From contig JAJCYX010000290.1 in assembly GCA_029262715.1 (NCBI GenBank), forward strand, positions 1 to 5,232: DNA of 5,232 bases, written 5' to 3'. Positions 5,165 to 5,232 of the stretch are shown here, one piece after another. The notes beneath the pieces are model-generated. The model was not told where the DNA came from, did not search any database, and worked only from the letters and a program-made list of their open reading frames with translations. Position numbers and translations under genes: made by a program. Numbering within the stretch: position 1 is the first letter of the stretch; each line of letters opens with the position of its first letter. The stretch is from Chloroflexota bacterium. GTDB lineage: Bacteria; Chloroflexota; Dehalococcoidia; Lucifugimonadales; Lucifugimonadaceae.

Positions 5165-5177
5165 ACGATAATATCGT
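5165..5177. promoter_or_regulatory. Perfect palindrome upstream of the last gene, candidate operator
   Basis: ACGATA-A-TATCGT is a perfect 6-1-6 palindrome ending 24 bp before the ATG at 5202. It includes GATAAT, a possible -10 element, and CGATAAT also occurs 26 bp upstream (5140-5146). Its position is right for a repressor site or promoter element of the next gene; the regulator is unknown. Confidence 0.4.
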
Positions 5178-5201
5178 TATTCAGAGGTGAAAATCAGTAG
5201 T

Positions 5202-5232
5202 ATGAAGATTGTAGAAGCCACTCTCGCTGACA
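5202..5232 (+). CDS. Start of a gene cut by the right edge
   Basis: Ten codons (MKIVEATLAD) and one extra base are visible after an ATG, with AGAGGTGA ending 11 nt upstream as a ribosome site. A GTG at 5187 is in the same frame and would add five residues. The frame is open to the edge. The opening resembles the first strand of some GNAT acetyltransferases ('I.EATLAD'), but ten residues are too few to identify a family. Confidence 0.42.
   Translation, partial: MKIVEATLAD

Noticed and set aside
1..5232. CRISPR array, tRNA/rRNA, transposase, phage or defence genes
   Set aside because: No regularly spaced repeats, tRNA-like folds or proteins of these classes were found on either strand.

Overview
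This 5.2 kb window looks like an ordinary bacterial chromosome segment of moderate GC content. GC drops visibly in roughly the last 200 bases. Base composition, a TTG start and REP-like intergenic hairpins do not fix the taxon. My weak guess is an environmental lineage such as a marine Chloroflexota, on the style of the intergenic repeats only. I see no rRNA, tRNA, CRISPR array, transposase, phage gene or restriction/toxin module.

Left part (1-1796, minus strand): a metal-uptake operon read right to left. It holds a Fur/Zur-family repressor, the ATPase of a ZnuC/MntB-type ABC importer, and the first half of the matching ABC-3 membrane permease, which runs off the left edge. Upstream of the repressor is a sigma70-like promoter (TTGACA, 18 bp, GATAAT). 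Its -10 element sits inside a 15-bp Fur-box-like inverted repeat. The simplest reading is that the metal-loaded repressor shuts off its own operon, and loss of metal opens it. The metal could be zinc, manganese or iron. The substrate-binding lipoprotein is not in the window.

Middle (1952-3786, minus strand): a RimJ/RimL-type GNAT acetyltransferase and a rhomboid intramembrane serine protease. They are separated by about 425 bp without a gene. That gap holds a terminator-like hairpin in front of the acetyltransferase, a small CCTTCG/CGAAGG hairpin, and a roughly 100-bp element with imperfect terminal inverted repeats and several internal hairpins, abutting the rhomboid gene's 3' end.

Right part (4011-5232, plus strand, divergent from the rhomboid): two consecutive stand-alone receiver (CheY-like) response regulators with no kinase or output domain beside them. 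They are followed by a possible terminator and an AT-rich leader with three inverted repeats, and then the first ten codons of a gene cut by the window edge.

The best-supported regulatory observation is the Fur-box/promoter overlap. It also shows that the longest reading of the repressor gene (TTG at 1780) cannot be the true start if that promoter is used. I found no convincing evidence of a previously undescribed system.
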